Assembly (NCBI RefSeq): GCF_005877055.1
Contig: NZ_CP039424.1
Span: 1,178,001 to 1,242,000 of the forward strand
Direction of reading: 5' to 3'
Length of the DNA: 64,000 bases
Source: Citricoccus sp. SGAir0253
Lineage (GTDB): Bacteria; Actinomycetota; Actinomycetes; Actinomycetales; Micrococcaceae
Positions 1 through 7,481 of this stretch are shown here, piece after piece (position 1 is the first letter of the stretch; every line of letters starts with the position of its first letter). Made by a program: the position numbers and the translations under genes. The notes beneath the pieces are model-generated. The model was not told where the DNA came from. It did no database searches and saw only the letters and a list, made by a program, of their open reading frames with translations.

Positions 1-196
1 TCTCCACGAGCGTGGCGGGGGAGCGGGTCGCCGCCAGGACCGTCAGCAGGGCCGCGGTGCCCTCGCTCACGGGGGTGATGCCCAGGTCGGCGGAGCGCTC
101 GCGGGCCCGCAGCATGACCTCGTCCTCGTCCGGACGCGACTCGGCGAATGCCCAGCTGGCATGCTTGTCGGTCTGGTGGGGGCTCAGGGCCTTCAT
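1..196 (-). CDS. O-methyltransferase, N-terminal part only
   Basis: The start codon (ATG at 196, reading leftward) and the first 65 residues lie in the window; the catalytic part is beyond the left edge. The visible N-terminus begins MKALSPHQTDKHASWAFAES and continues with an acidic-basic helix and the segment GITPVSEGTAALLTVLAA, which I recognise as the helical N-terminal part of the class I O-methyltransferases related to M. tuberculosis Rv1220c. No SAM-binding motif can be seen because the protein is cut. The neighbourhood (methyltransferase, then a divergent anti-sigma protein and tatB) matches the Rv1220c-sigE-rseA-htrA-tatB order, which supports the call. Substrate unknown. A -10-like TAGACT lies about 78 bases upstream, so the mRNA probably has a leader of about 70 nt. 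Confidence 0.7.
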   Translation of the reverse strand, partial: MKALSPHQTDKHASWAFAESRPDEDEVMLRARERSADLGITPVSEGTAALLTVLAATRSPATLVE

Positions 197-273
197 GGTG
201 CGGGCTCGATTCTCTCGGGACGGAGGCGGTCCGGGCCGGCGGGGACTCCGCGCGGGTGGCGAACCGGTGTCCC

Positions 274-279
274 AGTCTA
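274..279 (-). promoter_or_regulatory. Candidate -10 box of the methyltransferase gene
   Basis: On the minus strand TAGACT reads from 279 to 274. A CTGAAC lies 17 bases farther upstream (302-297) and could act as a weak -35. The predicted transcript would start near 267 and run into the methyltransferase. The same hexamer also lies upstream of the TetR, DEAD-helicase, hemB and TPM genes in this window. Confidence 0.45.
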
Positions 280-447
280 CGGCGAGCCCGGTGGGTGTTC
301 AGGCGCCTCCCAGAAAGGGCGGGCAGACTGGGCCGGTGACGGAAAGGAGTCGACGGCAGTGTGCCTGACCGACTGCACCACACCCCTCATGAAGCCCCCC
401 TGCACCCCGGCCCCCGGAATCCCCGCCGGAGGGAAGGACACCGTCTG

Positions 448-1722
448 ATGGCGGTGTTCCATCCGCGCGCGCGTCTCGACTCCTATGTCGAGGGCGCCCT
501 GGCCCCCGGCTCCCACCAGCGCGTGAGGGCGCACCTCGCCGACTGCGCGGACTGCCGCCGGGAGGTGGAGCAGCGTCGGCGCATCCTGCGGGCCGCCTCC
601 TCCCTCGGGTCCACGGCGTGGGCGCGCTCCACCGCGGCCCGGCCGTCGGCGTACCCCGGCCGCCCGACGGGTCCCGCGGAACCGCCGCTGCTCGAGCGCC
701 GGGAGGGGATCGCGGGCTGGAAGGTGGTCCTCGGGCTCGGCGCCGCGGGGCTCCTCGCCTCGGGTGCCCTGGCCGGAGCCTGGGTCGCCGGCGACCCGGA
801 CGCCTCCCCGCCGGAACACCTCCTGCCCCTCGCCGGTGCCCCCGCCTCCGACGAGGGCGGGGACGCCCGCGTGTCGGCCCCCGGGTCCCCGAGGTCGACC
901 GACGGCGCCGCCACCGACGGCGCCGCGACCGGCGGGCCGGCGGCCGGGACGGGCACCCCGGACGCGGCCGTGCTGGCGCCCGCCGGTGCCGGGCTCCCCG
1001 CCGTGGCCGCCCCGTCCCCGGCGACATCGACCGCGTCCCCGGACGCCGCGTCCGTCCCGGCGGTGCCCGGTGGCGAGGGCGGGTTCACCCGGGCCGGCGC
1101 CGTGGACCTGACGCCGGCCATGGTCACCGAACTGCGGCAGGCGGGGTGGAACGTGCCCACCCTCCACGGGCTCGGACTGCGGGGGGAGACCACCGGGTGG
1201 CAGCACGGGGAGGGTGCCGCCGAGGTGGTCATGACCCTGTCCGGGGACGCCCACTCCCTCGAGCTGCACGAGTGCCGCTCCCTGCGGGACGGGGCGGCGC
1301 CGCCGTCGTGCCCCGTGGACTGGACCGCGGCGCCCGCCGCGGGGGGCTCGTCCGGTGCCGCGGGCCCCGCGGCCGCCGCCCGGGAGGCCGGTGCCGCGGC
1401 CTCGGCGCTCGCGAGCGTGGTCGCGGAGCCCCTGGCCGACGTCGGCGGTCGGCCCGTGGAGCTGCCGGTGGGCGTGGAGATGACCGTCCGGGAACGGGCG
1501 GACGGCTCGTGGACGGCAGCCATGACGACGGACGAGGCGTCCTACGCGGTGGACTCGGACCTGCCCGTGGAGAGCGCGTCCCGCGTGATGTCCATGGTGG
1601 TCATCTCGGAGCGCTCCCGGGTGCTCGGGGGGACCGCCCCGGACTCGGCCGCCGAGCGGCTCGCCCGGGGGTTCGACCGGCTGTTGCCGTGGTCCGGGGT
1701 GACCCTGGTCGCACCGCGGTGA
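448..1722 (+). CDS. Zinc-finger anti-sigma-like membrane protein
   Basis: A 424-residue protein. The N-terminus carries the zinc-finger anti-sigma signature H-x3-C-x2-C (HLADCADC, residues about 31-38), which in the family clamps an ECF sigma factor in the cytoplasm. A hydrophobic helix (GWKVVLGLGAAGLLASGALA, about residues 92-116) follows. Then comes a Pro/Ala/Gly-rich linker and an extracellular region of about 190 residues (from about residue 220) that I cannot assign. The start chosen is ATG 448, which has a purine-rich GGAGGGAAGG 8 bases upstream; an in-frame GTG at 361 also has an AAAGGAG and would add 29 residues. In related genomes sigE sits between the methyltransferase and this gene, but the 250 bases here do not encode a sigma factor. 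It may be an orphan regulator, or its partner may lie elsewhere. Confidence 0.75.
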   Translation: MAVFHPRARLDSYVEGALAPGSHQRVRAHLADCADCRREVEQRRRILRAASSLGSTAWARSTAARPSAYPGRPTGPAEPPLLERREGIAGWKVVLGLGAAGLLASGALAGAWVAGDPDASPPEHLLPLAGAPASDEGGDARVSAPGSPRSTDGAATDGAATGGPAAGTGTPDAAVLAPAGAGLPAVAAPSPATSTASPDAASVPAVPGGEGGFTRAGAVDLTPAMVTELRQAGWNVPTLHGLGLRGETTGWQHGEGAAEVVMTLSGDAHSLELHECRSLRDGAAPPSCPVDWTAAPAAGGSSGAAGPAAAAREAGAAASALASVVAEPLADVGGRPVELPVGVEMTVRERADGSWTAAMTTDEASYAVDSDLPVESASRVMSMVVISERSRVLGGTAPDSAAERLARGFDRLLPWSGVTLVAPR

Positions 1723-1763
1723 CGGCCGCACGTCGTGCCCGCGGCGGGCACGGGGCGCTCCGG

Positions 1764-1769
1764 TAGGCT
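1764..1769 (+). promoter_or_regulatory. -10 box for leaderless tatB
   Basis: TAGGCT ends 8 bases before the GTG start of tatB, and no Shine-Dalgarno sequence precedes the start. Transcription starting 6-8 bases after the hexamer would begin at the GTG. No TTGACA-like -35 is visible. Confidence 0.55.
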
Positions 1770-1777
1770 GGGGTCCC

Positions 1778-2518
1778 GTGACCTTCGGAATCAACGGTGC
1801 AGAGCTCATCATCCTGGTGGTGCTCGCCGTCCTGGTGCTCGGCCCCGAGAAGCTGCCGGAGTACACCCGCAAGCTCACCGAGTGGATCCGGAACCTGCGG
1901 GCCATGGCCGAGGGGGCCAAGTCCCAGTTCAAGGAGGAGACCGGGACCGACTTCGACGAGATCAACTGGCGGCGCTACGATCCCCGGCAGTACGACCCGC
2001 GCCGCATCATCCGCGACGCGCTCTCGGAGCCCGTGGACGGTCCCGACGCCGGCCGGGCCGCCCGGCCCTCGGGCGCCGGCTCCACCGCCGCCCTGGACGA
2101 CGACACCCGCGAGTCGCTGCGCACGGACCTCGAGGCCGCCCGCTCCGAGCGGGACGCCCTGCGCGACGACCTCAGGGAGATGGACCCCCGTGCCCTGTTC
2201 TTCGGCTCCTCGCGGCGCTCCGCCGAGGCTCCGGAGGGGCAGGACCCGCGCCCCGGCGCGGAGGCCGCCGAGTCCGTGGACGTGCCCGTGGACGTGCCCG
2301 TGCCGGAGGGTGCCGTGGAGGGCACCGACGGCGCCGAGGGGCCGGGGGGTTCCCGCGCCGCCGCGCCGGTGCCCGCCGTCGCCGCGACGGTCCCGGTCGC
2401 CTCGGCCGTGGGGTCCGAGGACGGGCCCGCCGCCTCCCGGCCGCTGCCCGGGACCGGCGCGGAGCCCGGCGCCCCGGCCGGGCGGCGGGCCACGCCCTTC
2501 GACCCCGAGGCCACCTGA
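1778..2518 (+). CDS. tatB: Sec-independent protein translocase subunit TatB
   Basis: A 246-residue protein starting MTFGINGAELIILVVLAVLV. One N-terminal membrane helix (residues 7-22) is followed by the LGPEKLPEY hinge and a charged amphipathic helix, the layout of TatA/TatB proteins. The G-x-x-E before the helix and the length point to TatB, which with TatC binds twin-arginine signal peptides at the cytoplasmic membrane. After about residue 75 the tail is a long acidic Ala/Pro/Gly-rich disordered region, longer than in E. coli TatB (171 residues). The GTG start is set by the hydrophobic N-terminus and the adjacent -10 box. tatA and tatC are not in the window. The anti-sigma gene lies 55 bases upstream. 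Confidence 0.92.
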   Translation: MTFGINGAELIILVVLAVLVLGPEKLPEYTRKLTEWIRNLRAMAEGAKSQFKEETGTDFDEINWRRYDPRQYDPRRIIRDALSEPVDGPDAGRAARPSGAGSTAALDDDTRESLRTDLEAARSERDALRDDLREMDPRALFFGSSRRSAEAPEGQDPRPGAEAAESVDVPVDVPVPEGAVEGTDGAEGPGGSRAAAPVPAVAATVPVASAVGSEDGPAASRPLPGTGAEPGAPAGRRATPFDPEAT

Positions 2519-2633
2519 GCCGAGCCGGGACCCCGCCGGGCCTGCGGCCGGCCGAGTCGCCCCCGTGCCTGTGGTCGGCCGGGCCGCCCCAGGGCCAGCG
2601 CCGAGGCCGCCCCGCCGTCGGCCGCGGGCGGGG

Positions 2634-3869
2634 TCAGTCGCGCGGGCTCACCGGCAGGCGCATCCCCGCCAGCCCGCGCGGCCGCACGGCCAGCGCCCCG
2701 GCGATGCGCCGCAGTTCGGCGCCCGCCGCCGAGTCCGGATGGGCCAGCACCACGGGGGTGCCGCCGTCGCCGTCCTGGCGCAGCACCGGGTCCAGCGGGA
2801 CGGATCCCAGCAGGGGGACCGGCTGGCCGAGCGACTGCGTGAGGCGGTCCGCCACGAGCTGGCCGCCGCCGCTGCCGAACAGGTCCAGCACCGTGCCGTC
2901 CGGCAGGGTCATCGCGGCCATGTTCTCCACCACGCCGGCCACCTGCTGCCCGGTCTGCTCGGACAGCTCCCCGGCCCGGGCCGCCACCTGGGCGGCCGCC
3001 TGCTGCGGGGTGGTCACCACGAGCAGCTCCGAGGTCGGCAGCAACTGGGCCGCGGAGATCGCGATGTCCCCGGTCCCCGGCGGCAGGTCCACGAGGAGCA
3101 CGTCCACGTCCCCCCAGTACACGTCCGTCACGAACTGCTCCAGGGCGCGGTGCAGCATGGGCCCGCGCCAGGCCACGGGCCGGTCCGCGTCCAGGAACAT
3201 GCCGATCGAGATGACCTTCACGCCGTGGGCCACGGGGGGCAGGATCATCTCGTCCACCCGGGTGGGCCGCGCCGTGGTGCCGAGCAGGCCGGGGATGGAG
3301 AAGCCGTGGATGTCCGCGTCCACCAGGCCCACGGACAGGCCCCGGGCCGCCAGCGCGGTGGCGAGGTTCGCGGTCACGGTGGACTTGCCCACGCCGCCCT
3401 TGCCCGAGGCCACCGCGTAGACCTTGGCCAGGCCCTGGGCACCGAAGGGGTTGGCGGGCCGGCCGGCGGTGAGCCGGTCCTTCAGGGCCGCCCGCTGCTC
3501 CGGGGTCATGACGGCCATGACCACCTCGACGCCGCGGCACCCCTCCAGACCGGCCATCGCCCGCTCCACGTCCCCGGTGATGGTGTCCCGCAGGGGGCAG
3601 CCGGCGATCGTCAGCCGGATGCCGATCACCAGGTGTCCGGTGGCGCGGTCCTCCGTGACCGCGTCCACCATGCCGAGCTCGGTGACCGGGCGGCGCAGCT
3701 CGGGGTCCAGCACGCCGCCGAGGCGCGCCCAGGCGGCCCGCTCCAGGGCCGTGGCGTCCGCGGGCGGTCCCGGCACGCCGGCGGGCGCGTCGGAGCCAGG
3801 GGCGTCGGCCCCGGTGACGCGGGATCCCGGGGCGTGCTCGGGCGTCGCGGGGGAGGGGGTGTCCGTCAT
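2634..3869 (-). CDS. mrp: Mrp/ApbC-family P-loop ATPase (iron-sulfur carrier family)
   Basis: A 411-residue protein. Residues about 45-130 form a DUF59/MIP18-type domain, and residues about 150-390 the Mrp NTPase with the deviant Walker A GKGGVGKS (near residue 155), VDADIHGFS and VDLPPGTGD. The family carries Fe-S clusters to apoproteins. The C-terminal CxxC that holds the cluster in E. coli-type Mrp is absent: where ENM is normally followed by cysteines this protein reads ENMAAMTLPDGTVLDLFGSG, so cluster binding, if any, must use other ligands. It is the last gene of a three-gene minus-strand operon; its ATG overlaps the stop codon of the DUF1003 gene by 4 bases, implying translational coupling. 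It converges with tatB. Confidence 0.88.
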   Translation of the reverse strand: MTDTPSPATPEHAPGSRVTGADAPGSDAPAGVPGPPADATALERAAWARLGGVLDPELRRPVTELGMVDAVTEDRATGHLVIGIRLTIAGCPLRDTITGDVERAMAGLEGCRGVEVVMAVMTPEQRAALKDRLTAGRPANPFGAQGLAKVYAVASGKGGVGKSTVTANLATALAARGLSVGLVDADIHGFSIPGLLGTTARPTRVDEMILPPVAHGVKVISIGMFLDADRPVAWRGPMLHRALEQFVTDVYWGDVDVLLVDLPPGTGDIAISAAQLLPTSELLVVTTPQQAAAQVAARAGELSEQTGQQVAGVVENMAAMTLPDGTVLDLFGSGGGQLVADRLTQSLGQPVPLLGSVPLDPVLRQDGDGGTPVVLAHPDSAAGAELRRIAGALAVRPRGLAGMRLPVSPRD

Positions 3870-4693
3870 GCGGTCGGGGTGTCCTTGTCGGTCGTGGGGT
3901 CCGTCGTGGGGTCCGTCATGGGGTCCGTCGTGGGCTCCGCCGTGCCGCCGCTCCGGACGGGGAGGCGCTGGCCGCCCGCCGCCTCCTCCGCCGCGATGAT
4001 CGCGAGCGTGGTGGTCGGCGAGGCCTCGTCGTCGCCCTCGCGGCGCTCGCGCGCCTCGCGGCCGGGCCGGTTCTTCTTCTTGGCCTTCTTCCGGGTGCCG
4101 CCCCCGCGGGAGGCCCGGTCGGCGTCGGGCCCGGAGGCCCCCTCCGCGAGCAGCTCCGCGCGGACCTGCTCGCGCAGCTCGGCCCTGAGCTCCTCGGTGA
4201 TCTCCGCGACGGCGTCGCGCATCTCGGAGCGGACGAAGTCGCGGGTGGCCACGTCCTGCAGGGCGATGCGCAGGCCGGCGAGCTCGCGGGTCAGGTACTC
4301 GGTGTCCGCGAGGTTGCGCTCGGCGCGCAGGCGGTCCTCGCGCAGGGACACCTTGTCCCGGTCGTCCTGCCGGTTCTGCGCCAGCAGCAGCAGGGGTGCG
4401 GCATAGGAGGCCTGCAGCGAGAGCACGAGGGTCAGCGCGGTGAAGCCCAGGGCGGCGGAGTCGAAGCGCCACGGGTCTGGGGCGAAGGTGTTCCACCCCA
4501 GCCACAGCGCGCAGAACACGGTCATGGCCAGCAGGAACTGGGGCGTGCCCATGAACCGGGCGAAGCCCTCCGTGGCCTCCCCGAAGGCGTCCGGGTTGGG
4601 GCTCAGCCGGGGCCAGCGCCGGCCCCGGGCCCCGAGCGGGGTGTCCAGGCCGGTCCGGCGCATGCCGGGGTCGCCGATCTTGTCCGCCATCAT
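3866..4693 (-). CDS. DUF1003 membrane protein
   Basis: A 275-residue protein of the DUF1003 family, function unknown. Two hydrophobic helices (about residues 52-68, FLLAMTVFCALWLGWNTF, and 82-105) are followed by the family-typical QNRQDDRDK and a long charged coiled coil (about 110-180). A Lys/Arg-rich stretch (RKKAKKKNR) and a Thr-Asp-Pro repeat at the C-terminus follow. ATG 4693 and ATG 4690 are adjacent and both fit; the first overlaps the TGA of the upstream MgtE_N/CBS gene and has GGAAGGCGGG before it. The gene sits between the MgtE-like and Mrp genes and overlaps both, so the three are almost certainly cotranscribed. Confidence 0.85.
   Translation of the reverse strand: MMADKIGDPGMRRTGLDTPLGARGRRWPRLSPNPDAFGEATEGFARFMGTPQFLLAMTVFCALWLGWNTFAPDPWRFDSAALGFTALTLVLSLQASYAAPLLLLAQNRQDDRDKVSLREDRLRAERNLADTEYLTRELAGLRIALQDVATRDFVRSEMRDAVAEITEELRAELREQVRAELLAEGASGPDADRASRGGGTRKKAKKKNRPGREARERREGDDEASPTTTLAIIAAEEAAGGQRLPVRSGGTAEPTTDPMTDPTTDPTTDKDTPTA
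3891..3938. repeat. 12-bp tandem repeat, four copies, inside the DUF1003 gene
   Basis: Four near-identical 12-mers (GTCGTGGGGTCC, with single changes in copies three and four) encode a Thr-Thr-Asp-Pro-type repeat at the C-terminus of the DUF1003 protein. The unit keeps frame, so copy number could vary between strains without breaking the gene. Confidence 0.85.
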
Positions 4694-5970
4694 CCCGCCT
4701 TCCGCCGCATCCGGTGCTGGTCGTGCTCGTCGGGATCGTCCATGCTGCGCCAGTCCTGCGGGAGGATGTGGTCCAGCACGTCGTCCACGGTCACCGCCCC
4801 CACCACCCGGTGGTGCTCGTTGACCACGGGGATGCAGGTGAGGTTGTACGTGGCCAGCTCGCGGGTCACCGCGGGCAGCGGCGTGAGGTCGGAGACCGGC
4901 TCGAGGTCCTTGTCCAGCAGGTTGCCCAGCGGCTCCGGCGGCGGATAGCGCAGCAGCTTCTGGAAGTGCACCACGCCGAGGTAGCGGCCCGTGGGCGTCT
5001 CCAGCGGGGGCCGGGCGACGATCACCAGCGAGGCCATCGCGGGGGTGAACTCCTGCTGGCGGATGTTCGCCAGCGCCTCGGCCACCGTGGCCTCCGGCGG
5101 CATGATCACCGGCACCGGCGTCATGACGGAGCCGGCGGTGTTCTCCTCGTACTCCATGAGACGGCGGACGTCGTCCGCGTCGGCGGGCTCCATCAGCTCC
5201 AGCAGCAGCTCCTGCTGGGAGTCGGGCAGCTCGTGCAGCAGGTCCGCCGCGTCGTCCGGGTCCATCTCCTCGAGGACGTCGGCGGCCCGCTCGATGTCCA
5301 GGTGCGAGATGATCTCCACCTGGTCGTCGTCGGGCAGCTCCTGCAGCACGTCCGCCAGCCGCTCGTCCTGGAGCTCGGTGGCCACCTCCACGCGGCGCTT
5401 GGCGGTCATCTCGTGCAGCACGTCGGCCAGGTCGGCCGGCTTGAGGTCCTCGTGGGCGGCGACGAAGCTCGTGGCCCCCTGCGGCTCCTCGCGATCGGCC
5501 CACCGGGCCTGGCCCCAGTCCAGCAGCAGGTGCTCGCCGCGCACGCGACCGAACGCGGTGCGCCCCGCGTCACGGCGGACGTAGAGGTCGCTGACCAGCC
5601 AGTCGCCGTTGCGCTGCTGCTCGAGCCCCACGTCCTCCAGCACGGCCGTGCCGGAGCCGTCCGTGAGCGTCACGCGCCGGTCGAAGAGGTCCCCGGCCAC
5701 CATCAGCTCGGCCCCGCGGCGCTCGAAGCGGCGCAGGTTGATCAGCCCGGTGGTGATGACCTGGCCGGAGTCCATGGACGTCACCCGGGTCATCGGGACG
5801 AACACGCGCTTCTTGCCCGGGACCTCGATGACGAGCCCGACCGCCACGGGGGGCAGTCCCGGCCCGCGGTCGGCCACCACGGCATCGCGCATGCGGCCCA
5901 GGCGGTCCCCCAGCGGGTCGAACACGTCGAGGCCCAGCAGGCGGGCGACGAAGATCTTGGGCGCACTCAT
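4690..5970 (-). CDS. Soluble MgtE_N/CBS-domain protein
   Basis: A 426-residue protein without membrane helices. Residues 1-150 look like PRC-barrel segments (VFDPLGDRLGRMRDAVV; GLVIEVPGKKRVFVPM). Residues about 170-285 are MgtE_N superhelix repeats (LADVLHEM, LADVLQELP, AADVLEEMDPDDAADLLHE). Two CBS domains follow from AGSVMTPVPV to DDVLDHILP (about 290-410). MgtE magnesium channels use MgtE_N and CBS as a Mg2+-sensing cytosolic gate, but the transmembrane domain is missing, so this is not a transporter; a sensor or regulatory role is an inference. The ATG at 5970 follows TAGGCT by six bases, suggesting a leaderless mRNA. First gene of the operon with the DUF1003 and mrp genes. Confidence 0.85.
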   Translation of the reverse strand: MSAPKIFVARLLGLDVFDPLGDRLGRMRDAVVADRGPGLPPVAVGLVIEVPGKKRVFVPMTRVTSMDSGQVITTGLINLRRFERRGAELMVAGDLFDRRVTLTDGSGTAVLEDVGLEQQRNGDWLVSDLYVRRDAGRTAFGRVRGEHLLLDWGQARWADREEPQGATSFVAAHEDLKPADLADVLHEMTAKRRVEVATELQDERLADVLQELPDDDQVEIISHLDIERAADVLEEMDPDDAADLLHELPDSQQELLLELMEPADADDVRRLMEYEENTAGSVMTPVPVIMPPEATVAEALANIRQQEFTPAMASLVIVARPPLETPTGRYLGVVHFQKLLRYPPPEPLGNLLDKDLEPVSDLTPLPAVTRELATYNLTCIPVVNEHHRVVGAVTVDDVLDHILPQDWRSMDDPDEHDQHRMRRKAG

Positions 5971-5976
5971 CCCCCC

Positions 5977-5982
5977 AGCCTA
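5977..5982 (-). promoter_or_regulatory. -10 box for the MgtE_N/CBS operon
   Basis: TAGGCT reads on the minus strand from 5982 to 5977, six bases before the ATG, with no Shine-Dalgarno sequence in between. This predicts a leaderless transcript. Confidence 0.6.
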
Positions 5983-6060
5983 GTTGGCGTCCGGGGCCCG
6001 GGGGCTTACGCCGGTGGCGGAGAACCCGCCGCCCGTGGTGCCCGGCCGCGACCGGGGCGG

Positions 6061-6066
6061 CAGAAT
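6061..6066 (+). promoter_or_regulatory. -10 box for the stress-protein-like gene
   Basis: CAGAAT ends six bases before ATG 6073, and the six bases between are not purine-rich enough to be a ribosome-binding site. Fits the leaderless pattern of this window. Confidence 0.5.
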
Positions 6067-6072
6067 GGGGCC

Positions 6073-7425
6073 ATGTCCATGTTCTTCGGCCCCGCGTCCA
6101 CCGATCCCACGGGCGGCGGCCTGCCGCGCGGGGAGGTCCTGGGCACGTACGAGACCTACGCGCAGGCGCGCGCCGTCCTGGACCGGCTCTCCGAGGCCGG
6201 GTTCGAGGTGCGCACGGTCTCCATCGTCGGGACCGACCTGCGCATGGTCGAGCGCATCCGCAACCGGCTCACCTATGCCTCGGTGGCGCTGCGCTCGGCC
6301 CTGCAGGGAGCCTTCTTCGGCCTGATGCTCGGCATCGTCATGTCCCTCGTGGACCCCTCCGGCTCGGGCCTGGACATCCTCTACACGGTCGGGCTCGGCG
6401 TCGGGATCTGGGTGCTGCTCGGCGTGGTGGGCCTCGCCGTCCGCAAGGGCCGGGGCTTCGACTCCGTCCAGCAGCTCGTCCCGACCCGCTTCGACGTGGT
6501 GTGTGCCTTCGAGACGGCGGCGCGCGCCCGGCAGCTGCTCGGCGGCCCGGCCGGGTCCCCGGCCGGACCGTCCGTCCCGGCGCCGGCCCCGCCGTCCGCC
6601 CCCCTGCCCGGCCCGACGCCGGGCCCGCGCTCCGGGGGCGGGGCTCCCGGCGGCCCCGGGGCCGCCGCCCCGGGGTCGGGGGCCGAGGACGGGCCCGCCG
6701 GGCCGGTGGGCTCCGGATCCCACGCGGCCGGTCCGTCGCCGTCCGGGGGTCCGGACGCCGGTATGGCCTCCGCAGGGAGCCCCGCCCCCGGCACGGCCGG
6801 GCAGGACGGGACCGCCGCCCCGGCCGGGAGCGGACGCACGGCTGCCGGGCAGGCGGCGGCCCCGGAGGCGCCCGTGGCCCCGGCGCGGCCGGGCGGTTCA
6901 CACGACCTCCCGGACCTGCCGGACGGGCGCCCGCAGTACGGCATCCGGCTGCCCGAGGCCGAGGCCCGGGTGCTGCGGGAGCGCATGCTGCGCGGGCGCG
7001 GTACCGGCCACCCCCGGAGCCAGGGCGCGTTCGCCGCGCCCGACTACGGCCACGGCGGGGCCGGCGGTCGCGGCCGGCGGTCGGACCCGCACCGCCCCGT
7101 CGACGGTGTCGACGGCGGGGAGGGCCCCGGCGCCGGGGGTCCGCAGGCGGTGGACGGCACGGAGGGACCGGCGCCGTCGTCGGGGGCCGGGGAGGAGGGC
7201 TTCCGCCGGCCGCGCTACGGCCGGCGCGCCGCGCGCCCCGGCGAGGGCGCCGCGCGGCCCGGCGGCGCCTCCGCGGGCCAGGGCGACGACGGCCCGGCGG
7301 GTGCGCGGAGCACGGCGCCGGAGACCGGCGACGGGCCCGGGACGAGCGCCGGTCCCGACCGGCCCGCCGACCGCCCGGAGCCCGGGCACCCGGCGGGGGA
7401 CCCGCCCCGCGACGGCTCCGCCTGA
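6073..7425 (+). CDS. General stress protein 17M-like membrane protein with long disordered tail
   Basis: A 450-residue protein in two parts. Residues about 20-160 match the general stress protein 17M fold: GTYETYAQARAVLDRLSEAG followed by FEVRTVSIVGTD, two membrane helices (about 78-96 and 105-125), then a second half ending FDVVCAFETAARARQLL. The remaining roughly 290 residues are Pro/Gly/Ala/Arg-rich, low complexity and almost certainly disordered. Function is unknown; members occur in stress-responsive actinobacterial regulons. ATG 6073 follows CAGAAT by six bases. It is divergent from the MgtE-like operon and converges with pepP across a clean hairpin. Confidence 0.75.
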   Translation: MSMFFGPASTDPTGGGLPRGEVLGTYETYAQARAVLDRLSEAGFEVRTVSIVGTDLRMVERIRNRLTYASVALRSALQGAFFGLMLGIVMSLVDPSGSGLDILYTVGLGVGIWVLLGVVGLAVRKGRGFDSVQQLVPTRFDVVCAFETAARARQLLGGPAGSPAGPSVPAPAPPSAPLPGPTPGPRSGGGAPGGPGAAAPGSGAEDGPAGPVGSGSHAAGPSPSGGPDAGMASAGSPAPGTAGQDGTAAPAGSGRTAAGQAAAPEAPVAPARPGGSHDLPDLPDGRPQYGIRLPEAEARVLRERMLRGRGTGHPRSQGAFAAPDYGHGGAGGRGRRSDPHRPVDGVDGGEGPGAGGPQAVDGTEGPAPSSGAGEEGFRRPRYGRRAARPGEGAARPGGASAGQGDDGPAGARSTAPETGDGPGTSAGPDRPADRPEPGHPAGDPPRDGSA

Positions 7426-7455
7426 ACCGGCCGGGCCGGCCGTGCGGGGCCGCCG

Positions 7456-7481
7456 GATCCTCCGGGCGGGCCCGGAGGATC
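7456..7481. terminator. Convergent hairpin terminator
   Basis: A perfect 12-bp stem (GATCCTCCGGGC and its complement) with a two-base loop sits between the converging stress-protein and pepP genes and overlaps the pepP stop codon. No U-tract on either side, as is common at this GC content. Probably works in both directions. Confidence 0.65.

Noticed and set aside
197-447. A missing sigE hidden in the methyltransferase/anti-sigma gap
   Set aside because: I read all frames of the 251 bases; the longest frames give Gly/Arg/Pro-rich peptides with no sigma region 2 or 4.
1797-4406. An 869-codon frame spanning tatB and the mrp/DUF1003 genes
   Set aside because: Composition is Pro/Arg/Ala-rich without domains, and it would overlap three recognisable genes on both strands.
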